From the NCBI GenBank assembly GCA_021806865.1, contig JAKAPU010000075.1, forward strand, positions 1-11,597: DNA of 11,597 bases, in the 5' to 3' direction. Below are positions 4,444 through 10,619 of this stretch, piece by piece. A program made the translations under genes and the position numbers. Each line of letters opens with the position of its first letter. Positions within the stretch are counted from its first letter, which is position 1. The notes beneath the pieces are model-generated. The model did not search any database, had not been told where the DNA came from, and saw only the letters and a list, made by a program, of their open reading frames with translations. This DNA is from an archaeon (lineage in GTDB: Archaea; Thermoproteota; Nitrososphaeria; Nitrososphaerales; CADDZS01).

Positions 4444-5502
4444 ATGAGCACTGAAAAAGCTCAATTACGCAGTGCTCGAGCAGAATGGAACATGGGCTCA
4501 ATCGAACAGGGAGCGAAGAACGCCGTCGAAACGTGCATGGGAGTGAAGCGGGGAGAAAGGGTGCTGATAGTGACTGACGAATCCCAGCTCGGGGTGGGGA
4601 GAGCGCTGAAAAAGGCAGCTGAAAAGATCACCGGAGGGGAGAACGTGCGCATGTTTGTCTTGGAAAAGATAGCAAGTAGGCCGCTGCAGAGCCTCCCGAA
4701 GCAGATCGACGACGAGATCCCGAGATCAGACGTGACCTTCTGGGCCGCGCGGAGCCTTCCCGGAGAGCTGGGTGCGAGACACAGTTTCATCAACGAGGCA
4801 AAGGCGCACGCGAGGCACGGGCACATGCCGAACATCACGGCGACCCTGATGGAACAGGGGATGTGCGCCGACTACAACGAGGTCTACGAATTGACGCACA
4901 GGGTCTACGACTCTGTCAGGGGAGCGAGAAAAATAGAGGTGTCGAACGATCTCGGAGCAGACATCGTGGCCGAGTTTGACAGATCATGGCGCTGGGTTCC
5001 GAGCGACGGACGATACCACGAGAAGGGCAGGTGGGGAAACCTTCCCGAGGGAGAGACCTTCACAGCCCCAAAGAGGGTGAACGGGAAACTGGTGACAAAC
5101 TTGCTGGGAGACTGGTTCTCCGAGAAGTACGGGAACTTCAAGGAAACAATGACGCTTTCAGTCAAGGACTCCAGAATTGATTTGAGCTCGATTCAGACAG
5201 AAAACGGCTTACTGAAGCAGGAGATCACAAAGTACCTCTCGACCGACGAGAACAGCAACAGGGCGAGCGAGTTTGCGCTGCCCACAAATCCGATCCTGAT
5301 CTCTTTACCCACGATAGGAAACCTCCTCCAGGACGAGAAGGCGAGGGTGCACATCGCATTCGGCGATCCCTATCCGGACGAGACGGGCGCTGACTGGGAA
5401 TCAGGGACGCACGTCGACATGCTGCTGGAGAGGTGCGACGTCAGGGTAGACGGGAAGGAACTGATGCGCGGCGGAAAGTATGTTTTCTCTGATCGCACTT
5501 AA
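4444..5502 (+). CDS. M29-like metallo-aminopeptidase
   Basis: The 352-residue protein fits the aminopeptidase T/AmpS family (M29), which removes N-terminal residues from peptides in the cytoplasm with two metal ions. The N-terminal domain shows the family signature VKRGERVLIVTDES (34-47). The C-terminal domain carries GNLPEGETFTAP (198-209, E204 a likely ligand), ASEFALPTNP (274-283, E276), VHIAFGD (302-308, H303) and GTHVDML (321-327, H323 and D325), the places where M29 enzymes hold their metals. Size is slightly below the usual 370-410. Family similarity starts near residue 18, so ATG 4492 (M17) is an alternative start. It is the first gene of an apparent operon with enolase, which overlaps its end by 23 nt. 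The divergent vapB start lies about 20 nt upstream. The ligand assignments come from memory of the family. Confidence 0.82.
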   Translation: MSTEKAQLRSARAEWNMGSIEQGAKNAVETCMGVKRGERVLIVTDESQLGVGRALKKAAEKITGGENVRMFVLEKIASRPLQSLPKQIDDEIPRSDVTFWAARSLPGELGARHSFINEAKAHARHGHMPNITATLMEQGMCADYNEVYELTHRVYDSVRGARKIEVSNDLGADIVAEFDRSWRWVPSDGRYHEKGRWGNLPEGETFTAPKRVNGKLVTNLLGDWFSEKYGNFKETMTLSVKDSRIDLSSIQTENGLLKQEITKYLSTDENSNRASEFALPTNPILISLPTIGNLLQDEKARVHIAFGDPYPDETGADWESGTHVDMLLERCDVRVDGKELMRGGKYVFSDRT

Positions 5503-6826
5503 AAGGGTGAAAGGGGGGAAATCGCCCGGATTGCCAGCGAGAATAGCCGCAAAGTACAAGGTAGCAAGGATACTCTCAAGACAGGTTCTAGATTCCAGAG
5601 GAAACCCGACGGTTGAGACGGACGTCTGGCTGAAGGACGGAGCCTTCGGTCGCGGAACTGTGCCTTCGGGCGCCTCGACCGGTGTGCACGAAGCACTTGA
5701 ACTGCGCGACGGAAACGAGACGACGTACGGAGGAAAGGGAGTACTCAGGGCGGTGTCAAACGTCCAAAGAAAGATCGCCCCAAAGATAGTTGGGATGAAC
5801 GCGGCCGACCAGCGCTCTTTGGATCAGGCAATGCTGGCGCTCGACGGAACTCCGAACAAGTCAAAGCTCGGCGCAAACGCAATCCTCTCAGTATCCATGG
5901 CACTCGCGCGCGCCGCCGCTGCTTCCAAGGGAGTCTCGCTCTTCAGGTACCTCGAAGAGAGGAAGAGGTACACGCTACCCGTCCCGATGCTCAACGTGAT
6001 CAACGGAGGCAAGCACGCAGGAAACAACCTCGCAGTGCAAGAGTTCCTGATCGAGCCGGTGGGCGCGAAGAACTTTCCAGAGGGCCTTCGCTACGCGGTC
6101 GAGGTGTACCACTCGCTGAAATCCGTGCTCAAGGAGAAGTACGGCGTCTCCGCAACAAACGTCGGAGACGAGGGCGGGTACGCGCCACCGCTCCAAAAAA
6201 CTGCCGAAGCAATCGAAGCGATACTGTCGGCAATATCAAAGGCTGGCTACGGCGAGTCAGAGATCAAACTCGGGCTGGACGCCGCATCCTCGAGCTTCTA
6301 CGACGAAAACAGGCAGACATACCAGATAGACGGGCGCGAATTGACCAGCGGATCTTTAGAAGATTACTACGAGAACCTTGTCAACACTTATCCCATACTC
6401 ACTGTGGAGGATCCCTTTGCCGAAGAAGCATTCGAGGACTCGGCAAGACTGACAGCAAAGCTCGGATCAAAGGTGAGGATCATTGGCGATGACCTCTACG
6501 TGACAAACGTCGAGCGGCTGAAGAAGGGAATCCAGGAAAAGTCGACCAACGCCGTCCTGATCAAACTCAACCAGATAGGCAGCGTGAGCGAGACACTCGA
6601 TGCTGTAAGAATGGCAAAGAAAGCAAAGTTCACCGTCGTCGTGTCGCACAGGTCCGGCGAAACAGAAGACACCTTCATATCGCACCTTGCAACAGCGGTC
6701 GAAAGTTCGTTCATAAAGACGGGAGCGCCGGCAAGGGGAGAGAGAACCGCGAAGTACAACGAGCTATTGAGGATACACGAAGAGTTAGGATCAGCTGCAT
6801 CGTACGCGGGCTCAAAGATGCGCTAG
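5480..6826 (+). CDS. eno: Enolase (phosphopyruvate hydratase)
   Basis: Enolase interconverts 2-phosphoglycerate and phosphoenolpyruvate in glycolysis and gluconeogenesis. Family landmarks run in order: QVLDSRGNPTVE (35-46), PSGASTG (62-68), INGGKHAGN (174-182), QEFLIEP (187-193), VGDEGGYAP (228-236, catalytic E231), GLDAASSSFY (265-274, metal D267), TVEDPF (308-313, E310), GDDL (336-339, D337), LIKLNQIGS (360-368, catalytic K362), SHRSGETED (389-397, H390) and IKTG (412-415, K413). All catalytic and magnesium residues are present. The ATG at 5480 gives 448 residues, about 20-30 more than usual, with an odd N-terminal stretch inside the upstream gene. GTG 5507 (codon 10) or TTG 5531 (codon 18, with GGGGGG 12 nt upstream) would give a normal-length protein. 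Confidence 0.97.
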   Translation: MFSLIALKRVKGGKSPGLPARIAAKYKVARILSRQVLDSRGNPTVETDVWLKDGAFGRGTVPSGASTGVHEALELRDGNETTYGGKGVLRAVSNVQRKIAPKIVGMNAADQRSLDQAMLALDGTPNKSKLGANAILSVSMALARAAAASKGVSLFRYLEERKRYTLPVPMLNVINGGKHAGNNLAVQEFLIEPVGAKNFPEGLRYAVEVYHSLKSVLKEKYGVSATNVGDEGGYAPPLQKTAEAIEAILSAISKAGYGESEIKLGLDAASSSFYDENRQTYQIDGRELTSGSLEDYYENLVNTYPILTVEDPFAEEAFEDSARLTAKLGSKVRIIGDDLYVTNVERLKKGIQEKSTNAVLIKLNQIGSVSETLDAVRMAKKAKFTVVVSHRSGETEDTFISHLATAVESSFIKTGAPARGERTAKYNELLRIHEELGSAASYAGSKMR

Positions 6827-6838
6827 AGTGGACAAGCA

Positions 6839-7621
6839 ATGCCGTTCGAATTCATCCAGTATTCAAAGCCAAAGGAAAACTATGCGAGGATAACGATCAG
6901 CCGGCCGGAAGTCATGAACGCCCTAAACTTGCAGGTGAGAAAGGAGATAATCGAAGCTTTGGACATTGCGGAGAAGGACGACTCTGTCAGAGCAGTGGTG
7001 CTCACGGGAGCGGGGGAAAAGGCATTCAGTGCGGGAGCAGACATCAACATGTTCCTAACCATGACGCCGTACTCGGCAAAGGAGTACCTGAAGACGAGCA
7101 AGGGAGCTTCAAACAAGTTGGAAAGCTTTCCAAAGCCGGTCATCGCGGCCGTGAACGGCTACGCCATAGGTGGAGGACTAGAGCTTGCGATGTCTTGCGA
7201 CATTATCATCGCGTCGGAGAACGCGAAATTCGGGCAGGGCGAGATCAACGTGGGAGCAATACCAGGCGTTGGGGGAACGCAGAGACTCCCGAGGCTCGTT
7301 GGCATAAAGAAAGCAAAGGAGATGATTTACACCGGGGACTTGATAGATTCATCCGAAGCATTGAGATTGGGTCTGGTGAACCGCGTCGTTCCACTCCAAG
7401 ACCTCTCAAGGGTTGTGGAGGAGCTCGTGGACAAGATCTCTTCAAAGAGCCCAATGATACTTAGGCTGGCAAAGGATGCCCTGAACCATTCGGTCGCAGG
7501 ACTAGCCGAAGGACTGGATTACGAAAGCGCTCTCTTTGCTTTCTGCTTTTCGACGAGCGATCAGAAGGAGGGGGCAAGAGCCTTCCTCGAAAAGCGAAAA
7601 CCAGTTTTCAAGGGAAACTAG
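6839..7621 (+). CDS. Enoyl-CoA hydratase/isomerase family protein (crotonase)
   Basis: The 260-residue protein has the normal crotonase length. The CoA-binding and oxyanion-hole segments are KAFSAGADINMF (61-72) and GYAIGGGLELAMSCD (107-121). Both hydratase glutamates are present: E115 in GGGLELAM and E135 in GQGEINVGAIPGVGGTQRLP. It is therefore expected to be an active hydratase adding water to 2-enoyl-CoA thioesters. In autotrophic Thaumarchaeota a close relative acts as crotonyl-CoA hydratase/3-hydroxypropionyl-CoA dehydratase in the 3-hydroxypropionate/4-hydroxybutyrate cycle. Fatty- or amino-acid degradation is the alternative, and sequence alone cannot decide. The gene starts 12 nt after the enolase stop, so it is probably co-transcribed. 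Confidence 0.92.
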   Translation: MPFEFIQYSKPKENYARITISRPEVMNALNLQVRKEIIEALDIAEKDDSVRAVVLTGAGEKAFSAGADINMFLTMTPYSAKEYLKTSKGASNKLESFPKPVIAAVNGYAIGGGLELAMSCDIIIASENAKFGQGEINVGAIPGVGGTQRLPRLVGIKKAKEMIYTGDLIDSSEALRLGLVNRVVPLQDLSRVVEELVDKISSKSPMILRLAKDALNHSVAGLAEGLDYESALFAFCFSTSDQKEGARAFLEKRKPVFKGN

Positions 7622-7622
7622 A

Positions 7623-8171
7623 TTAGTTTTTGACCTCGATTTTGAACCTGCAAAGTTTCGCGCCGCCGGACTCGCAGCTCACTTCGCGAGCGATGAACTG
7701 CCTTTGAAACAGCTTTGAGGCGGTGGCTCCGAGCACCCCGGATAGAAAATAGCAACTCGTCGGGCCGATGTCATCTCTTCGCAGGACAAAGGCGCTCTTC
7801 TCCGCGATGCATTCCATGTTGGATTCGTCCAGCACTCGGGCCTTCATCCTGCCCCAGCCCGCCATGTAGGATAGCCGCTCGAGGCCTCTCAACAGATCGT
7901 CGGTGCTGGATCCCAGCTTCGGAAAGGCTGCAAACATCTTCGAAGCGTAGCCCTCTCCCATCCTGTAAAGTATGACACCCGCCCCGCTCTGGAACTGGTT
8001 GTAGAGTTCGTCGCACATTGATCTATACGCGGAACAACTCATTACTATGACGCGCGAGTCGGTGACGGTGTCGCGCAGCACGAGATCGTCGCGTTTGAGT
8101 AAACTCGTATAGTGACCATCCTTGCCTTGATCGGACACCGGAATGTTCGTGCTCACTTGATGGTGAGGCAT
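7623..8171 (-). CDS. V4R-domain (4-vinyl reductase-like) ligand-binding protein
   Basis: The 182-residue protein ends in the typical V4R signature: a Gly-containing helix FLSGVLGATASKLF (142-155) followed by C166-ESGGAKL-C174-RFKI. The middle (GAGVILYRMGEGYASKMF, 63-80) is the other conserved V4R part. V4R domains bind small ligands and often serve as sensors or in porphyrin- and hydrocarbon-related enzymes. No output domain is attached, so its ligand and partner are unknown. The first 30 residues look disordered (PHHQVSTNIPVSDQGKDGH). ATG 8171 directly abuts a TTTAAAA box, so GTG 8156 or GTG 8138 could be the start if that box is used. It lies 42 nt after the acetyltransferase gene on the same strand and converges with the hydratase gene, one base apart. 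Confidence 0.72.
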   Translation of the reverse strand: MPHHQVSTNIPVSDQGKDGHYTSLLKRDDLVLRDTVTDSRVIVMSCSAYRSMCDELYNQFQSGAGVILYRMGEGYASKMFAAFPKLGSSTDDLLRGLERLSYMAGWGRMKARVLDESNMECIAEKSAFVLRRDDIGPTSCYFLSGVLGATASKLFQRQFIAREVSCESGGAKLCRFKIEVKN

Positions 8172-8178
8172 TTTAAAC
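8171..8178 (-). promoter_or_regulatory. TATA-like GTTTAAAA abutting the V4R gene start
   Basis: Read on the minus strand, GTTTAAAA overlaps the first base of the ATG at 8171. As a promoter it would start transcription near 8149, inside the called gene, and would favour the in-frame GTG at 8138. If the gene is instead read through from the acetyltransferase gene, the ATG stands. Confidence 0.3.
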
Positions 8179-8213
8179 CAGTCGCGAGGTCGCAGAATCC
8201 TGATTGCGTCAAA

Positions 8214-8702
8214 TCACAGTTCCAGCTCCATCTCAAAAGCGTCCCTGTTCCGACCGTAGTAATTCTTGATTTCATGCTTGTAGGTGAACCCTGCCTTTGC
8301 ATACAGTTTCTGCGCAGGTATGTTGTCCACCGAAACCTGCAGCACAAGGCGAGCTGTTTTAGGCTCAAGTGTCCTTATCCGTGATACTGCATCATGTATC
8401 AACAGCGAAGCAACTCCGCGCTTTTTGAAATCCGGGTGCACCGCAACAGATGCGACGAGCATGACCCTCTCGTCTCTTGTTCTGGTGATTACGCAGTAGC
8501 CCTGCAAGAGCCCGTCGTATTCGGCAACGCGGAATCCCGCTGGATACTCGTGAAGCATCTTTTTGAACAGCGAAAGAGGATACGGCTCGTCAAATGACAG
8601 TTTCTCAATCTCGTAAACTCGGGCAAGATCGGAGCTTTTGCAGTCTCTTATTACTGGATTTGACGATTTTTCTTTGGCACCATCGCTCAACTGGCAAACC
8701 AC
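8214..8702 (-). CDS. rimI: GNAT N-acetyltransferase, RimI/Ard1-like
   Basis: The 162-residue protein is a single GNAT domain. VIRDCKSSDLARVYEIEKLSF (17-37) is the usual opening. VASVAVHPDFKKRGVASLLI (83-102) is motif A, with the acetyl-CoA pyrophosphate loop KKRGVA. LQVSVDNIPAQKLYAKAGF (121-139) is motif B. NYYGRNRDAFEMELEL (147-162) matches the C-terminal tail of archaeal RimI/Ard1 enzymes, which acetylate protein N-termini. The longest frame starts at GTG 8702. A TATA box at 8712-8719 predicts transcription from about 8690, where an in-frame TTG (residue 5) could give a leaderless start. Residues 1-16 are not part of the fold, so either start is possible. It is probably the first gene of an operon with the V4R gene. 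Confidence 0.87.
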   Translation of the reverse strand: MVCQLSDGAKEKSSNPVIRDCKSSDLARVYEIEKLSFDEPYPLSLFKKMLHEYPAGFRVAEYDGLLQGYCVITRTRDERVMLVASVAVHPDFKKRGVASLLIHDAVSRIRTLEPKTARLVLQVSVDNIPAQKLYAKAGFTYKHEIKNYYGRNRDAFEMELEL

Positions 8703-8711
8703 CGAGATTTC

Positions 8712-8719
8712 TTAATAAA
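8712..8719 (-). promoter_or_regulatory. TATA box for the acetyltransferase/V4R pair
   Basis: On the minus strand TTTATTAA is centred about 13 nt before the GTG at 8702 and 25 nt before the TTG at 8690. The spacing fits a leaderless transcript starting at the TTG. Confidence 0.45.
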
Positions 8720-8973
8720 GTGGGGCGAACAATTAGGACGCGACTTGCTCCGGCTTTCAGGCTTTGGTAGATGTCAGGAAATGAAAGTGTCATGTTGTAA
8801 GAATATTGGTCGTTTGATCAGAGTTGCGCCTTTGAGCACTGTCGCTCCTGCTTCTCTAGTTGTACGGCCTCTGAACATGTTGATCTGGGACTACGCTACG
8901 AACCTTCAAATCAGGCAAGAATCGTGTTCATTGCGCTCCTTCAACTCTGGTATGTGAACTCTGGGAGATTTGA

Positions 8974-9768
8974 ATGCAATCGGGCTCAAAAGAGGCTCAA
9001 CTGGAGCTTCTTTCGGATCTTGCTGAAGCCAACAAGACAGGCGTGGTTTGCGTTAAGATAACCTCCGTCAGCGACGCGCTGGTCTCAAGAAGCGGTTGGA
9101 AGTACCGGCGGCTAGAGGTGCAAGACAAATCAATGGCGGCCGAGATGCTGGTCGCAGAGACAAAGTACTCCGAATGGAATTTCAAGCCCGACGACTATGC
9201 GATTTGCAGCACAAGGAGCAACGGCGTGAGCAGTGACGGCAGGCTGACTCTCTTTTTCAATGACTTTCCCGGACCCTTTGAGACTGCAAGGATGCTTTAC
9301 TCACTGAACGAGGAGTTGCACGATGCCAGATCGCGTTCGGCGGAGCACATGAAGTCCAGCGAGACCGTCTACCAGATGTCTGCAAGGGAGGCAAGATCTC
9401 TCCTCGAGCTCATAAGACTCTGGTCGCAGGAAGGAAAGCCGCAGCACTACACAAAGTGGTGCCAGATGCACCAGATAGTAGCCACGAACCTGTTCTACAT
9501 GGGGCTGGTCAAGAGGACCGCGTCCATGTCCGGGTACTACTATCCCACGGAAGAGGCTTTGGAGTTCTTCCAGGGAAAGAAGAATCTGCCAAAGAAGAGG
9601 GTATTCGTTCGCGACAAGGACGGCAAACACAAGCTTGCTTCGGATGAGGGCGAAAGCAAGTCCTTTTTGGAGTATCTTTCCGACTATGCGGATAGGGACA
9701 GCGCCCTGAACGAGTACGCCGAAGCTCTGCGCTCGTACAAGGAAAAGATCAAAGCAACCGAAGTCTGA
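8974..9768 (+). CDS. Unrecognised protein with OB-fold-like N-terminus and winged-helix-like middle
   Basis: The ATG is preceded by GGGAGAT 4 nt upstream. The 264-residue protein belongs to no family I can name. Residues 22-96 have the rhythm of an RPA-type OB fold: strands TGVVCVKITSV and KYRRLEVQDKS, then AEMLVAE, the turn FKPDDYAICSTRS (a KPGD-like motif) and SSDGRLTLFFND. After a charged linker (112-131), residues 132-200 resemble a winged helix: helices MSAREARSLLELIRLWSQ and HYTKWCQMHQIVATNLFYMG, then LVKRTASMSGYYYPTEEALEFFQGK, with the wing around SGYYYP. The tail is basic and then acidic and probably partly helical. The layout suggests a cytoplasmic DNA- or RNA-binding protein. The fold reading is inference from sequence pattern only. 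The next gene encodes an H1-like protein. Confidence 0.75.
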   Translation: MQSGSKEAQLELLSDLAEANKTGVVCVKITSVSDALVSRSGWKYRRLEVQDKSMAAEMLVAETKYSEWNFKPDDYAICSTRSNGVSSDGRLTLFFNDFPGPFETARMLYSLNEELHDARSRSAEHMKSSETVYQMSAREARSLLELIRLWSQEGKPQHYTKWCQMHQIVATNLFYMGLVKRTASMSGYYYPTEEALEFFQGKKNLPKKRVFVRDKDGKHKLASDEGESKSFLEYLSDYADRDSALNEYAEALRSYKEKIKATEV

Positions 9769-9841
9769 CCTAAACACGCATCCTCCAGATCTATCGGGAG
9801 ACTTGCGATTTAGAAAATCCCCTTATTCACGAACAAACAAC

Positions 9842-9850
9842 GCTTATTTA
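9842..9850 (+). promoter_or_regulatory. TATA box for the H1-like protein gene
   Basis: GCTTATTTA is centred about 38 nt before the ATG at 9884, predicting transcription from about 9872. GGAGTGA (9870-9876) lies 7 nt before the ATG as a ribosome-binding site. Confidence 0.4.
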
Positions 9851-9883
9851 GGAATAATCTCCTACCTCTGGAGTGAACTCTCA

Positions 9884-10309
9884 ATGGTCTCAGAAACCGA
9901 TGTAAGCACGGAAAGCACGGAGGAGGAAACAGGCGCGATGGAAGAGGCTCCCTCTTATGGCGCTGAAGCTGCACCAGCGGAGGCACCGAAGGTAGAAGCA
10001 AAGCCAAAACCAAAGGCCGGCGGTAGAAGGGCGGCTCTCAGGATCATCAGGGAAGGCGTGGACGCAGTATCCAAGGACGTAGCCAGTTTGAAAAAGGCGC
10101 ACGATGCGCACGACAAGAAGCTGGAGAAGCAGATATCTGCACTCAAAAGCGAAGTTGCTTCGCTGAAAAGCCATATCTCAAAGGAGTCAGCCGCAGCAAG
10201 GAAGAGGGAGGAAGCGGCTCTGGCAAGGATCTTTGCAAAGCTGAGCTCAAAACCAAAGGCGGCACCCAAGCCAAAGAAAACAGCAAAGAAGGGAAAGAGC
10301 AAAAAGTAA
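9884..10309 (+). CDS. Coiled-coil protein with histone-H1-like basic tail
   Basis: I chose ATG 9884 over the in-frame TTG at 9803 because it has a ribosome-binding site (GGAGTGA) and lies after a TATA box; this gives 141 residues. Three parts are clear. Residues 1-38 form an acidic, Ser/Thr/Ala-rich head (TESTEEETGAMEEAP). Residues 39-49 are a basic linker (KPKPKAGGRR), followed by a heptad-like helix to about 120 (VASLKKAHDAHDKKLEKQIS and onward). Residues 122-141 are a Lys/Pro/Ala tail (KPKAAPKPKKTAKKGKSKK), very like histone H1 C-termini. There are no cysteines or membrane helices. A DNA- or RNA-associating architectural role is plausible, but low-complexity tails arise easily, so function remains open. 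Confidence 0.75.
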   Translation: MVSETDVSTESTEEETGAMEEAPSYGAEAAPAEAPKVEAKPKPKAGGRRAALRIIREGVDAVSKDVASLKKAHDAHDKKLEKQISALKSEVASLKSHISKESAAARKREEAALARIFAKLSSKPKAAPKPKKTAKKGKSKK

Positions 10310-10311
10310 CT

Positions 10312-10334
10312 CTTTCCTCTCTCTTTTCTTTTTG
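10312..10334 (+). terminator. T-rich terminator after the H1-like gene
   Basis: Immediately after the TAA stop come T-rich tracts (TCTTTCC, then TCTTTTCTTTTTG) without a stable hairpin. Archaeal RNA polymerase terminates on such T-tracts alone. Confidence 0.6.
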
Positions 10335-10619
10335 TCGGGCTAGATTTTTTGCAATGCTCGACCTACGATGCTGATTCAAAGCTCTTCTCAACCGATTACG
10401 CGTTTGTTTATCTATGAGTGGCGTAAACATTGAACATCGCGCCGTAGAAGGCCTCGATGTTGGTCAGTCAAGCGTTACCTGCCATTTCGAAGCAAACTAG
10501 CATAATGCAAGCAATGAGTTTGGTTTCTCAAAACAGCCATCTGAGCAAACGGAATGATGTGGCTATAGATCACTGTGGCCGAAAGAGTCTCATGTTCAAA
10601 ATGTGCAACGGGTGTCCCA
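10335..10619. other. Intergenic region before the NfeD homologue
   Basis: I see no convincing gene here. A TATA-like GTTTATCT (10406-10413) directly precedes a 28-codon ATG frame (10414-10500), but its spacing does not fit that ATG. A second box (10563-10570) points to a start near 10592. No tRNA or repeat was found. Confidence 0.5.
10563..10570 (+). promoter_or_regulatory. Possible TATA box for the NfeD homologue
   Basis: CTATAGAT predicts a transcription start near 10592. That coincides with an ATG opening a 13-codon frame (10592-10633) which overlaps the TTG start of the protease homologue in another frame. The leader to TTG 10620 would be about 28 nt. Confidence 0.3.

Noticed and set aside
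4091..4447. Plus-strand 118-codon frame ending at the aminopeptidase start
   Set aside because: It is antisense to the VapB antitoxin, whose family signature is clear on the minus strand. It begins with TTG and is Ser/Leu-rich as expected for a mirror frame.
8745..8957. Plus-strand 70-codon frame between the acetyltransferase and the OB-fold-like gene
   Set aside because: It has a TTG start, no ribosome-binding site and a composition without protein character.
9301..9777. Minus-strand 158-codon frame
   Set aside because: It is antisense to the 264-residue gene, which has a ribosome-binding site and a sensible amino-acid composition; the mirror frame has an implausible composition.
10414..10500. 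28-codon frame MSGVNIEHRAVEGLDVG...
   Set aside because: The adjacent TATA-like sequence touches the ATG, so the transcript would start after it, and no ribosome-binding site is present.
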